Below the pieces are notes generated by a model that made no database searches, was not told the origin of the DNA, and saw only the letters and a list, made by a program, of their open reading frames with translations. A DNA stretch of 64,000 bases from Pseudo-nitzschia pungens (Eukaryota; Bacillariophyta; Bacillariophyceae; Bacillariales; Bacillariaceae), in assembly GCA_037355855.1 (NCBI GenBank), contig CM074767.1, positions 1,984,001 to 2,048,000 of the forward strand, in the 5' to 3' direction. Position 1 is the first letter of the stretch; every line of letters starts with the position of its first letter. Of this stretch, positions 45,591 through 57,288 are shown one piece after another. A program made the position numbers and the translations under genes.

Positions 45591-47042
45591 ACCGTATCGG
45601 TAAAATGCAACTGTAGTTGCGCGCGCTACGCGCTCGTGCAACTCCTACCACATAGTACGTATACATAGGTACGTTCCTAAGTACGCCTCATTTTTTGACG
45701 TACGGGACCGTTTTAAATGGCTGAGAGTACAGTACCGGTTGCTCTGTAGACCCCCTTAACGTTGCTGAAACAGTAGTTTTTTTCTCCGTATATTAACACG
45801 GAGGTGCGCAACCTTCGTTGCATTATTAATAAAAACAGGACTCATGTCTATCGAAATTTCTGTCAGTAATCCACTGTTTGCTCACTATTTCACAGAAAAA
45901 AAACACAAACACCAAAACACTATGCCAAAGCTACTGCTACTATTGGTAGTACCACTTCTATTAGTAGTAGTAGTGGTGGTGGTAGTGGTAGTACTACTAC
46001 TACTACTAGTAGTGGTAGTAGTGGTAGTAGTCTATTACTAGTATTACTACTAGTAGTAGTAGTAGTTTGATATTTGATCATCAGCAAGAGATATGAATAA
46101 GACAACAGAAACAGCAATAATAGCAGCCCACGGACTGCTGGCAAACAGTGAGTCTACAGGGGGATACTGTTCAAGCGCTATTTTATATGCTCAGATACTA
46201 CAGGACACTCCCCTAGAGGTACAATAGTATTAGTCAATAGTGGGGGCATGATCTAGTGCTTGATTTAAAGGAGTTAGCTCAGCTCAGCTCAGCTCTGTAT
46301 TTGTGACAGCATCTTGTTCCCTTGTAGCATACCATCCAGCATGGGCATGGTGATACCAATGGTGGTATGCATCTTAGTACTACTAGTAGTAGTAGTAGTA
46401 GTAGTATTACTAGCATCATTTCATGTATTTGTACAATACTACTAGTTCCATGAGAACATCTAAAAAAGTGTGAGCTCTGGTATATCAAACAAACAATCAT
46501 ATCTAGAAATACATGCTGGCGCCTATCAGGACAGTACTCTAGGTAGTACCAGTAGTAGTGTCCTGGCAGCCTTGCACCAACACCACCCTGTTTCACTAGT
46601 ACTAGTACTAGTATTGCTGTTTGTTTTGTTGGCTAGGGGAAGTACCCCTGTTGTTGCTGCTAAGGCATGTTTTCAAAGTTCAAGTTTATTGTTGTTACCC
46701 TAGCCGGTCTGTGAATCTGCTCTTTAGATTGGCTGAAGAGATGTCAAGTAAAATCAGATAACATCTAAAGAAAAAATCGATGTCAAATTTTATCACGTGA
46801 TTTTACACGGTGTTTTTAGTTTTCGACTTAAAAATATTTTTGTGATGCGTTCCACCGGTCTTAGGCATCGCTCACACCCATCTGAGTGAGAGTGAATGCC
46901 ATGTAGGATTATACGTGTTTCCCTGGTACTCATTCTTTTTTGTAACCAAATGAGTTTTGCGCGCGCCAAATGAGCCCACGTAGAAATTCTACATGTTTTC
47001 TGGTACTCATTCTTTTTGGTTGCATACTGTGTAGTTACCATC
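45591..47042 (+). repeat. Tandem long repeat, unit A (about 1.45 kb)
   Basis: First of three head-to-tail units. Landmarks in order: GTTGCGCGCGCTACGCGCTC near 45612; a GTCTATCGAAATTTCTG segment near 45847; an ACT/AGT microsatellite block (45945-46060); GATATTTGATCATCAGCAAG near 46069; an AGCTC tract near 46276; a second ACT/AGT block (46378-46410); GTTGCTGCTAAGGCATG near 46651; and TTAGGCATCGCTCACACC near 46860. No ORF is shared by the three units in a way that suggests protein coding. Confidence 0.85.
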
Positions 47043-47440
47043 ACCGTATGTCTAAAATGCAACCCTAGTTGCGCGCGCTACGCGCTCGTGCAACTCCTAC
47101 TACATAGTACGTATACATAGGTACGGCTATAATGAGTACAGTATCAGTTGCACTCCAGACCCCCCTAACATTATAAACAGTAGTTTTTTTCTCCGTATTT
47201 TAACACGAGGTGCGCAACCTTCGTTGCATTATTTTGAAGACAGGACTCATGTCTATCGAAATTTCTGAGCTTCACAAAATCCCCTGTAATCCACTGTTTG
47301 CTCACTATTTCACCAAAAAAAAACCATGCTAAGACAACTGTCTACACTTCCATAGTAGAGGAAGCACAACATGATGGGCCAACTCAGTACTATTAGTACT
47401 AACAATAGGACTACTACTAGTAATAGTATTACTACTACTA

Positions 47441-48071
47441 GTGCCTTGGGTCGGATGTACCCTTAGGTGTCCCCCGTAGAAAGGGTACGGCACGTACCCT
47501 TGGGGGGGTACCGGGGGGGCGTGCATGAATTCCAGTACTCATGCCACGTAAAAAAGAAGATCTAATCAAATACAGTAACCTTAGTAAGATTTACTACTAT
47601 CCAATTTACATACACCAATTTTACGTCGTTAATTGTACTCGTAAAGCTTACTCGTCATAAGGTTATGATAATATACACCACTCACTTGTACGGTAGTACA
47701 AGGTACACCACTCACTTTTGTCTACCATTTCTATGTAAGGTTTACTGTACTCTCAATTCAATACTACTAGTAGTACGTAGTACTATAGTAATTACGTGCC
47801 ATTTTTATTCACTTACTTTTAAGTACAGAGGGTACGCTCGTACCCCAAACAAACAAACAGAAAAATTGATCATTAACAACCTACTAGTTAGACACAAAGT
47901 AAGCTATTCTAGTCAAATGGAAGCCTTCCAGGACGTCAGAAAAGGTCTTTTCCAGTTATTTAGAGCCCACTTTGGTCCAGAACAACTAAGTAGAAGCTAA
48001 GATCTATCCAATCGCAACTTGACAAAAGGGGACGCCCTGTACCCTCCAGGGGGTACTCCACCCCAAGGCAC
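47441..48071. mobile_element. TA-flanked non-autonomous element, 631 bp
   Basis: The termini begin GTGCCTTGGG on the left and end with its complement on the right; TA dinucleotides flank both ends (47439-47440 and 48072-48073). It interrupts the ACT/AGT block of repeat unit B. Subterminal segments are GC-rich (GGTACGGCACGTACCC near 47484, GGGGACGCCCTGTACCC near 48025). The interior is AT-rich. A short ORF ending near 48000 (MEAFQDVRKGLFQLFRAHFG) has no partner, and I do not call it a gene. Confidence 0.75.
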
Positions 48072-48989
48072 TAGTAGTAGTATTAGTAGTACTAGTATTA
48101 GTAGTACTAGTAATAGTACTGGATACTACTAGTACTAGTACTAGTAGTTTGATATTTGATCATCAGCAAGAGATATGAATAAGACAACAGAAACAGCAAT
48201 AATAGCAGCCCATGGACTGCTGGCAAACAGTGAGTCTAAAGGGGGATACTGTTCAAGCGCTATTGTACATGCTCAGATACTACAAGACACTCCATTAGAG
48301 GTACAATAGTATTAGTCAATAGTGGGGGCATGATTTAGTGCTTAATTTAAAGGAGTTAGCTCAGCTTAGCTCAGCTCTGTATTTGTGACAGCATCTTGTT
48401 CCCTTGTACTAGCATAGCACTCCAGCATGGGCATGGTGATACCAATGGTGGTATGCATCTTAGTACTACTACTACTACTAGTAGTAGTAGTATTACTAGC
48501 ATCATTTCATGTATTTGTACAATACTACTAGTTCCATGAGATCATCTAAACAAGTGTGAGCTCTGGTATATTAAACAAACAATCACATCTGGAAAAACAT
48601 GCTGGCGCCTATCAGGACAGTACTCTAGGTAGTACCAGTAGTAGTATCCTGGCAGCCTTGCACCAACACCCCCGTGTTTCACTACGTCCGAAAACTGTTT
48701 CGCGACCCATCGCGACCAATCGCGACCGGATCGCGACCCAATCGCCACTTGTCTCAGAAAAATGCGACCCCAATTTTTTATTTCACAACCTTTTTTCCAC
48801 TATTCTCAACCTTATTTCTCCTTTTTCTCGATCCCCGCATTGTTTTCAGGAAAATGTTCTGATCTAGACCCTGATATTCAGTCCCTCGTCACCCTTTCAT
48901 TCCATTTTACACATTTGACACATTTGACTCAACATAACAAATAATTTTTAATCAGATTTACTTCAATCACACAAAAGTGACAGCAAGCA

Positions 48990-50335
48990 GCAACCAATGC
49001 GTTGATAATACAGGGGGGAAAGCAAGCAGCAGCAACGCGTCGATAATACAAACGCGTCGATAATACAGGGGGGACAGCAAGCAGCAGCAACGCGTCGATA
49101 ATACAGCAGGGGGGACAGCAAGCAGCAACGCGTCGATAATACAGCAGAGGGGACAGCAAGCAGCAGCAAGCAGCAACGCGTCGATAATACAGGGGGGGAC
49201 AGCAAGCAGGAGCAACGCGTCGATAATACACCAGGGGGGACAGCAAGCAGCAGCAACGTGTCGATAATACAGCAGGGGGGACAGCAAACAGCAACGCGTC
49301 GATAATACACCAGGGGGGACAGCAAGCAGCAGCAAGCAGCGACGTGTCGGTAATACAGGGGGGACAGCAAGCAGATAGAGGTGCTGAGTGAATGAGCCAA
49401 TCAAAAAAATCGATTTTCCAGTACAAATTGTACAGGAATATACGTAGAAAACAATTAATACAGGGGGGACAGCAAACAGCAGCAACGCGTCGATAATACA
49501 GGGGGGACAGCAAGCAACGAACGCGTCGATAATACAGGGGGGACAGCAAACAGCAACGCGTCGATAATACAGGGGGGACAGCAAACAGCAAACAGCAGCA
49601 GCAACGCGTCGATAATACAGGGGGGAGAGCAAGCAGCAACTCGTCGATATTACAGGGGGGACAGCAAGCAGCAACGAACGCGTCGATAATACAAGGGGGA
49701 CAGCAAGCAGCAACGCGTCGATAATACAGGGGGGACAGCAAGCAGCAAACAGCAGCAACGCGTCGATAATTAAGGGGGGACAGCAAGCAGCAACGCGTCG
49801 ATAATACAGGGGGGGGACAGCAAGCAGCAACGCGTCGATAATACAGGGGGGACAGCAAGCAGCAACACGTCCATAATACAGGGGGGACAGCAAGCAGCAA
49901 CGAACGCGTCGATAATACAGGGGGACAGCAAGCAGAAACGCGTCGAAAATACAGGGGGGACAGCAAGCAGCAACGAACGCGTCGACAATACAGGGGGGAC
50001 AGCAAGCAGCAACGCGTCGATAATACAGGGGGGACAGCAAGCAGCAGCAAGCAGCAACGCGTCAATCATACAGGGGGGGGACAGCAAGCAGCAGCAACGC
50101 GTCTCGATAATACAAACGCGTCGATAATACAGGGGGGGACAGCAAGCAGCAGCAAGCAGCAATGCGTCGATAATACAGGGGTGGACAGCAAACAGCAGTC
50201 TTGCGTCGATAATACAGGGGGGGACAGCAAGCAGCAGCAACGCGTCTCGATAATACAAAACGCATTGATAATACATGGGGGGACAGCAAGCAGCAGCAAC
50301 GCGTCGATAATACAGGGAGGATAATACACGAGAAT
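48990..50335. repeat. Tandem array of an about 35-bp unit
   Basis: Roughly 36 copies of a unit reading ACGCGTCGATAATACAGGGG, then GGACAGCAAGCAGCA. Copy length varies by steps of about 5 nt through gain or loss of AGCAG-type pieces. One non-repetitive gap (about 49380-49455) holds the module that also occurs near 57970. All three minus-strand frames are open over long distances, which explains the overlapping ORFs of repeated Cys/Leu/Pro. Confidence 0.9.
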
Positions 50336-50429
50336 ATTTATTCAGAACTATCGCCCTTGTCGTCTTTCCTTGTCAGCAATTGTATCGGTCGTTCCCCTCT
50401 TGGTAGGGGTATTCGCTCCTTTCTGCAAC

Positions 50430-51070
50430 AACCCGTATTTCGTTCGAGCCGTTGGTCCTGTACTCAACAACCGAAAATCGTAGGGGTATTTCGTTCGAGC
50501 CGTCGCTCCTGTACTCGACAACCGAAAATCGTAGGGGTAAATCGTAGGGGTATTTCTCCTTTCTGCAACAAGCGAGAATGAAAAAATATTTGTGTTAGTT
50601 ATGATTCTAGAGGAAACAGACAGCAGTACTTGATAAAAGAAAAAAGAAGAAAGTATTTGTATTAAACTATGTCCCGTCGTCCTCCCGTCGGCCCTCTCTA
50701 GAGCGATCGTAGCCCCGTTGGCCCGTACCTTCGTCGTCGTTGCCGTCGTACCCGATCGTTGCCGTCGTTCCCCTATTGAAAGACGAAAGTAAAAACAAGA
50801 ACAAACATCCTGTTAGAAGCAATCGGATCGTACCCCCGTCGTCCCTCTCTGGAGCGATTGTACCTTCGTCGTCGTTGTCCCTCTCCACACCAATCTGTCG
50901 TTTTTCTCTGGAAAGACGAAATAAAAAAAACAACGACAAACTGTTAGTAGAAGCGATCGTAACCCCATCGTCCCTCTCTGGAGCGATTGTACCCCCGTCG
51001 GCCCTCTCTGGAGCGATCGTACCTTCGTCGTCGTCGTCGTACGTTCCGATCGTCGTCGTCCTCTGAAGGT
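50430..51070. repeat. Degenerate arrays of CGTCGTCCCTCTCTGGAGCG type
   Basis: 50430-50570 has about three copies of a unit containing CAACCGAAAATCGTAGGGGT. 50670-51070 has several degenerate copies of CCCTCTCTGGAGCGATCGTA with TCGTCGTCG runs. Short ORFs across this stretch are by-products. Confidence 0.75.
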
Positions 51071-51561
51071 TCGTTCGCGCGTTGTACTCGTAGATGTCTG
51101 GTTAAGCCAGATGACCCAAGGTCTGCAGCCCACCCTATCTTGATAGCAAAAGATAACAGCAAGGATTTCAAGAGTGATCAGTTCTATACTTTCTTTGCCA
51201 TTTGTCTCTCCAAGATGGTACCAGGCGCCTTGTTCCCACTTTAAACTGGTCCGGCCAGAAAATTCCAACACGGAAACGAAATCGAAAATTATGACACATC
51301 CTGTACGAGGGAGATGTGGGGCGGAAAATAAACACCGCGATAGTTACGTACTTTACAGTAGTCTACGGTACCGGGTGTACAGACTGCGTGAAAAAATGAC
51401 ATCAGTGTACGTAACTTGCAGTAGGAACTGTACACGCTGATCAGTACAAAAAAAAAACTAGTGGTTTGTAGAGGCTTGTATGCAGGGGATGTGTAGGTTT
51501 CCAGTACTGTGTACACTGTACGTACGGTACTGGTACAAATCTTTTGGCGCGAAGTTGTGGT

Positions 51562-52086
51562 TGGTAGGCATCATAATGCTGCCCACTGTATGTTGCTAAC
51601 ACTAGGCTGGCTGTAATATTATTTGCTAGCATCATAATACTGCCCACTGTATGTTGCTAGCACTCGGCTGTAATATTAGCTATTTGCTAGCATCATAATA
51701 TTGCCCACTGTATGTTGCTAGCAATCGGCTGTAATATTATTTGCTAGCATCATAATATTGCCTACTGTATGTTGCTAACAATCGGCTGTAATATTATTTG
51801 CTAGCATCATAATATTGCCCACTGTATGTTGCTAGCACTCGGCTGTAATATTATTTGCTAGCATCATAATATTGCCCACTGTATGTTGCTAGCAATCGGC
51901 TGTAATATTATTTGCTAGCATCATAATATTGCCCACTGTATGTTGCTAACAATCGGCTGTAATATTATTTGCTAGCATCATAATATTGCCCACTGTATGT
52001 TGCTAGCACTCGGCTGTAATATTATTTGCTAGCATCATAATATTGCCCACTGTATGTTGCTAGCAATCGGCTGTAATATTATTTGC
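51562..52086. repeat. Tandem array of a 57-bp unit
   Basis: About nine copies of a unit containing GCTAGCATCATAATATTGCC and ATGTTGCTAGCACTCGGCTG. Two leftmost copies are slightly longer and more diverged. Alternating CACTCGG/CAATCGG variants suggest a higher-order period of two to three units. Confidence 0.9.
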
Positions 52087-52270
52087 GGTCCGTGAAGGAA
52101 AGAAAAATTGTTTCGTAGTCGCAAACAATAGTGGCACCATTAGGTGCACAGAATGTGGTGTTGCCAGTTCAAGTCCCATCATGGGAATGTCTTTTGCTAC
52201 ATCACGATTCGATAGCAATATTTTGGCTGCGAAGTACATGTCACAATAAGTGAGCTATTCAGCTATTCAA

Positions 52271-53332
52271 CCAAATATTAATTATTCAGTGGTGACATCC
52301 ATACCATTGGTGATTTTTGAATACTTCTTTTTGAATACTCTTACCCATGGATAGGATGAGGTATATTCACACTGGAATCACACAAATATTGGCCAGATTC
52401 ATTCAGATATGTGATTTGGTAATTTTTTCTAGTAAATTCTGCAGTAGTGGACCAAATATTAATTATTCAGTGGTGACATCCAAATTATTGGTGATTTTTG
52501 AATACTTCTTTTTGCATAATCTTGCCCATGCATAAGATGAGGAATATTCACACTGGAATCATACAAATATTGGCCAGATTCATTCAGATATTTGATTTGG
52601 TACTTTTTTCTAGTGAATTCCGCAGTAGTGGAACAAATATTAATTATTCAGTGGTGACATCCAAATTATTGGTGATTTTTGAATACTTCTTTTTGCATAC
52701 TCTTACCCATGCATAAGATGAGGAATATACACACTGGAATCATACAAACATTGGCCAGATTCATTCAGATATTTGATTTGGTACTTTTTTCTAGTGAATT
52801 CCGCAGTAGTGGAACAAATATTAATTATTCAGTGGTGACATCCAAATTATTGGTGATTTTTGAATACTTCTTTTTGCATACTCTTGCTCGTGCACAGTAT
52901 GAGAAATATTCACACTGGAATCACACAAATATTGGCCAGATTCATTCAGATATGTGATTTTACAGTATTTTCTAGTAAATGCTGCGGTACTGGGCCAAAT
53001 ATTAATTATTCAGTGGTGACATCCAACCTATTGGTGATTTTTGAATACTTCTTTTTGAATACTCTTGCTCATGCACAGTATGAGAAATATTCACACTGGA
53101 ATCACACAAATATTGGCCAGATTCATTCAGATATGTGATTTTACAGTATTTTCTAGTAAATGCTGCGGTACTGGGCCAAATATTAATTATTCAGTGGTGA
53201 CATCCAACCTATTGGTGATTTTTGAATACTTCTTTTTGAATACTCTTGCCCATGGATAGGATGAGGAATATTCACACTGGAATCACACAAAGATTGGCCA
53301 GATTCATTCAGATATGTGATTTGATGGTATAT
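52271..53332. repeat. Tandem array of a 181-bp unit
   Basis: Nearly six copies with a strict 181-bp spacing; for example TGAATACTTCTTTTTG recurs at about 52317, 52498, 52679, 52860, 53041 and 53222. Each copy also contains TTAATTATTCAGTGGTGACA. Copies 2-3 and 4-5 form more similar pairs. Confidence 0.92.
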
Positions 53333-53639
53333 TCACTGAGGTAGTACTATTCTTGCTGCTTGTAGTAGTAGTAGTACAGTTATACACTGCTGCTACATAC
53401 TACTGCAGTGCGTAGGTAGTAGTACATAAGAGGTAGTCCAAAATTATGGCGCAGCGGGGCAGGCTCTCTGTGGTTTAGGTGGCGCGCGATATCACCATCA
53501 GCTTTCTTATGGTTTCTACTATTACTCCGGTACGGTACATACTACTAGCCAGTAGTAACTCTACTGCTATCATGTAGAAGAAATCAATTCTCGGCAAATA
53601 AATGCATGACAGAAAATGCATGTGTCGGTCGTAAATCTT

Positions 53640-54490
53640 ACTTCACATAATTTTGGGTCGGAATGGAACAAGAAAGACGGCAACTGGAAATGGTAAGTGA
53701 ACCACATCAAGGTTGGAGGAGGTATTAATAATGGATTTTGATTCGTCTAACTGTGCATCATCGACTTGCCTGCTTGCTCCTGATAGGGAGGCGACCGCAA
53801 CTGCTGATGAAATAGGATGCAACGGCAAATGAAATATAATGCAACGGTGAGTGAAGCACATCAAGATCTGGGGTATTGATAATGGATTTCAATTGTTCTA
53901 ATTCTGCATTGAGTTGCCTGCTTGCTACTGATAGGGAAGAATCAACTTTAATGCGACGGGGCAACTGAAAAATGATGCGACGGGGCAACTGACACATATT
54001 GCGATCGCAAGACAAATATGATGGGATCGCAACTGACAAAATGATGCGATTGCAACTGATGAAATATGATGCGATGTGAGGAGACCTGTACTGGCAGTAC
54101 AGATACCGGTATGGATGAAATTATCACGATGACCATTATTTAAAAATCGTTTGAACCAAAATTTGTGTGGTGTGCATGAGGACGAAGACGATCGGAGCAA
54201 AGAGCAACGACGATTTCAAGGACGACGAAGACGATCGAAGCGAAGAGCAACGACGATTTCAGAGAGGACGACGAAGCCAATCGAAGCGAAGAGCAACGAC
54301 AATTTCAGAGAGGACGACGATTTCAGGGAGGACGACGAAGAGGAAGGCAATTTGGAGCAAAGAGCAACGACGACTTCAGGGAGGACGAAGACGATCAAAG
54401 CGAGAAGCAACGACGACTTCAAGGACGACGAAGACAAGGACGATCAAAACGAAGAGCGACGACGATTTCAAGGACGACGACTTCTTTTAA
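53640..54490. repeat. Two further short-unit arrays
   Basis: 53640-54100 has degenerate repeats of GATGCGACGGGGCAACTGA type. 54170-54490 has repeats of about 40 bp with AGCAACGACGATTTCA and GGACGACGAAGACGATC. The latter gives artefactual Arg/Glu-rich ORFs in several plus-strand frames. Confidence 0.75.
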
Positions 54491-55392
54491 CGAACCAAAA
54501 TTTGTGTGTGCGTGTGTGAGAAAATTGAACAGAGAATAAACAATTATTAGAGTAATATCAATATTTATCAAAAGAAAGACTTATATTTTGCATCATAGTG
54601 TTTCAAAATTTTTTTTCATGGGGGTCACGATTCCTGGGCTTCGGGTAATAATTGTGATTTTTGTGATGAATTTCTTGAGGGGTGTGATGGGAAATACTTT
54701 GTGTCGGGATGAGAAATCAATTTTTGGGAGTGAATTTCTGCAACAGTCTCATAATATATAATGATGGTAGGGTCGGTAATAATGAGTCAGATTGAAAAAA
54801 AAATTTGGGTCGAGTTTGAATTTTATTTTTTTTTCTCGTAATTGAGGTAGTATCTGGGTCGCGATTGGGGTTGCGAATCGCGAGAGAGCTAGGAATCGAG
54901 CTACGTCAAAATGAGCCAGGAATAAATCGCGACCCCCCTAAATAAATTCTTGGGAGGGGTCGCGAAACAGTTTTCGGACGTAGTACTAGTACTAGTATTG
55001 CTGTTTGTTTTGTTGGCTAGGCGAAGTACCCCTGTTGTTGCTGCTAAGGCATGTTTTTAGTTCAGGTTTATTGTTGTTACCCTTGTTGGTCTGCGGATCT
55101 GCTCTCCTTCAGAATGGCCGAAGAGATGTCAAGTAAAATCAGATAACATTTAAAAAAAGAATCGATGTCAATTTTTATCATGTGATTTATCAGGTGATTT
55201 TACACGGTGTTTTTAGTTTTCGACTTGGAAATATTTTTGTGATGCGTTCTAACGGTCTTAGGCATTGCTGACACCCATCTGAGTGAGAGAATGTAACCAA
55301 ATGAGCTTTGCGCGCGCCTTTTGAGCCCACGTAGGATTTGTACGTGTTTTCTGGTACTCATTCTTTTAGTTGCATATTGTATTCATACCAAC

Positions 55393-57288
55393 ACCGTATC
55401 CGTCAAATGCAACCCTAGTTGCGCGCGCTACGCGCTCGTGCAACTCCTACTACATAGTACGTATACATAGATACGTTCCTAAGTACGCCTCATTTTTTGA
55501 CGGACGGGACCGTTTTTAATGGCTGAGAGTACAGTACTGGTTGCTCTCTAGACCCCCTTAAGATTGCTGGAACAGTAGTTTTTTCTCCGTATAATAACAC
55601 GGAGGTGCGCAAACTTTGTTGCATTATTAATTATTAAGACAGGAATCGTGTCTATCGAAAAGCACCAAAACACCAAAACACCATGCCAAGGCTACTGTTA
55701 CTATTAGTACTACTACTCCTATTAGTAGTAGTGGTGGTGGTAGTGGTAGTAGTAGTAATACTAGTAATAGTACTAGTAGTGGTAGTACTACTAGTAGTAG
55801 TACTACTACTAGTACTACTTTGATATTTGATCATCAGCAAGAGATATGAATAAGACAACAGAAACAGCAATAACAGCAGCCCATGGAGTGCTGGCAAACA
55901 GTGAGTCTACAGGGGGATACTTTTCAACAAGCGCTAGTATTGTACACACTCAGATACTACACGACACTCCGCTAGAGGTACATTAGTATTACATCACCAA
56001 TATGGTGCTTAATTTAAAGGAGATCAGAACAAAAGAAGTGGGAGCTGAGCTGAGCTGAGCTGAGCTCAGCTCTGTATGTGTGAAAATATCTTGTTGCCTT
56101 GTAGTATAGCACTGTAGCTTGGGCATGATGCCAATGGTGGTATGCATCTTACTGGTATTACTAGCAGCATTTCATGTATTTGTATTATACTACTAATAGC
56201 TCCATGAGAACATCTAAACAAGTGTGAGCTCTGGTATGTCAAACAAATAATCACATCTGGAGATACATGCTGTCTATCAGGACAGTACTCTAGGTAGTAC
56301 CAGTATTAGTATCCTTGCAGCCTGCTTGCGCCAACACCCTTGTGTTTCACTACTACTACTACTACTACTAGTAGTAGTAGAAGTAGTACTAGTATTGCTG
56401 TTTGTTTTGTTGGCTAGGGGAAGTACCCCTGTTGTTGCTGCTAAGGCATGTTTTCAAAGTTCAAGTTTATTGTTGTTACCCTTGTCGGTCTGTGGATCTG
56501 CTCCTTAGATTGACCGACCCGATGTCAAGTAAAATCAGATAACATTTAAAGAAAAAATCCATGTCAAATTTACTACCTGATTTTACACGGTGTTTTGAGT
56601 TTTCGACTTGGAAATATTTTTGTGATGCATTCTAATGGTCTTAGGCATCGAGAATGTAACCGAATGAGCTTTGCGCGCCTTATGAGCCCACATAGGATTT
56701 GTACGTGTTTTCTGGTACTCATTCTTTTAGTTGCATATAGTATCGTCTAGTCGCGGCAGTGGTCAAAATCGGCGCATATGCGCCGATTTTTTGTTGGTGC
56801 AATATTCACTAAGACTAACTTCTAAAGTATAGCTCCAATAGCAACAAGTAATGGCTCATTAGATAGCTCTCACTCTCCTCTTTCCATAGGTATATGGTTC
56901 TATATACTTCAGAGTTGCTCTTGTTGTTGCAAATAGTCACTGAAGTAAGTATGAGTTTGCATTGCTCAAAAAACCAATTGGCGCATATGCGCCGATTTTG
57001 ACCACTCGTGTATTTACTAGTAGTAATGACTAGTTTGATTCAATTTTTGCGAAAGAACCATCATCGACACACTGTCTTCTCATCTTTCTCATATTGGTTT
57101 GTGTTCTCGTGTGAGCATGACAGACAACGGTATGTTTCTGAAGGTGGTATCAATGATTATTTAACCAATAGGACTCATCAGATCAGTAAAAAACTGATAT
57201 TCGACTAATAGGACTTCGAAAATTAGGTGGTCAAAATCTACTGTTCAACAGTAGATTTTTCGGCCGCGACTAGACGATAGTTACCATC
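55393..57288 (+). repeat. Tandem long repeat, unit C, split by one insertion
   Basis: Landmarks again follow unit A. The element at 56743-57277 interrupts the segment that reads GTAGTTACCATCACCGTA in unit A. Without it the unit is about 1.36 kb and ends at ACCGTACG near 57289, where single-copy sequence begins. Confidence 0.85.
56743..57277. mobile_element. TA-flanked element with GGCGCATATGCGCC palindromes, 535 bp
   Basis: Terminal repeats TCGTCTAGTCGCGGC (left) and its complement (right), with TA at 56741-56742 and 57278-57279. Inside, a perfect 26-bp palindrome centred on GGCGCATATGCGCC sits at about 56766-56791. A second copy of the core lies near 56980-57000, and a third stem (AAAATCTACTGTT and its complement around one base) lies near 57233-57260. 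GTGGTCAAAATC precedes or follows all three. No transposase. Confidence 0.8.

Larger units (their letters stand above)
48685..54980. mobile_element. 6.3 kb satellite-carrying TIR element without transposase
   Basis: The termini share at least 24 bp, starting CGTCCGAAAACTGTTTCGCG on the left with the complement at 54957-54980. TA is duplicated at 48683-48684 and 54981-54982, and the empty site is preserved in repeat unit A. Subterminal regions carry several TCGCGACC words in both orientations (48700-48750 and 54850-54965). The interior is a chain of different tandem arrays (listed separately). I find no transposase, helicase or reverse-transcriptase-like ORF; the long minus-strand ORFs at 48929-50276 are artefacts of a repeat that lacks stops. 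A TA duplication is typical of Tc1/mariner and a few other DNA-transposon groups; the assignment is inference. Confidence 0.85.
47043..55392 (+). repeat. Tandem long repeat, unit B, split by two insertions
   Basis: Same landmark order as unit A. It is interrupted by the elements at 47441-48071 and 48685-54980. Removing both with one copy of each TA duplication leaves about 1.42 kb, matching unit A (about 1.45 kb) and unit C (about 1.36 kb). The sequence left of 48683 and right of 54983 joins into the same GTTTCACTA-GTACTAGTACTAG string that is uninterrupted in unit A. Confidence 0.85.

Noticed and set aside
47665..48000. 111-codon ORF inside the 631-bp element
   Set aside because: Composition is AT-driven and no transposase motif is visible; only the last 27 residues look protein-like.
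48929..50276. Long minus-strand ORFs (up to 378 codons) rich in Cys, Leu and Pro
   Set aside because: They lie wholly in the 35-bp array and are open in several frames at once, as expected when the unit lacks stop codons on that strand.
48990..50335. CRISPR-like direct repeats
   Set aside because: Units are contiguous tandem copies without unique spacers, in a eukaryotic genome.
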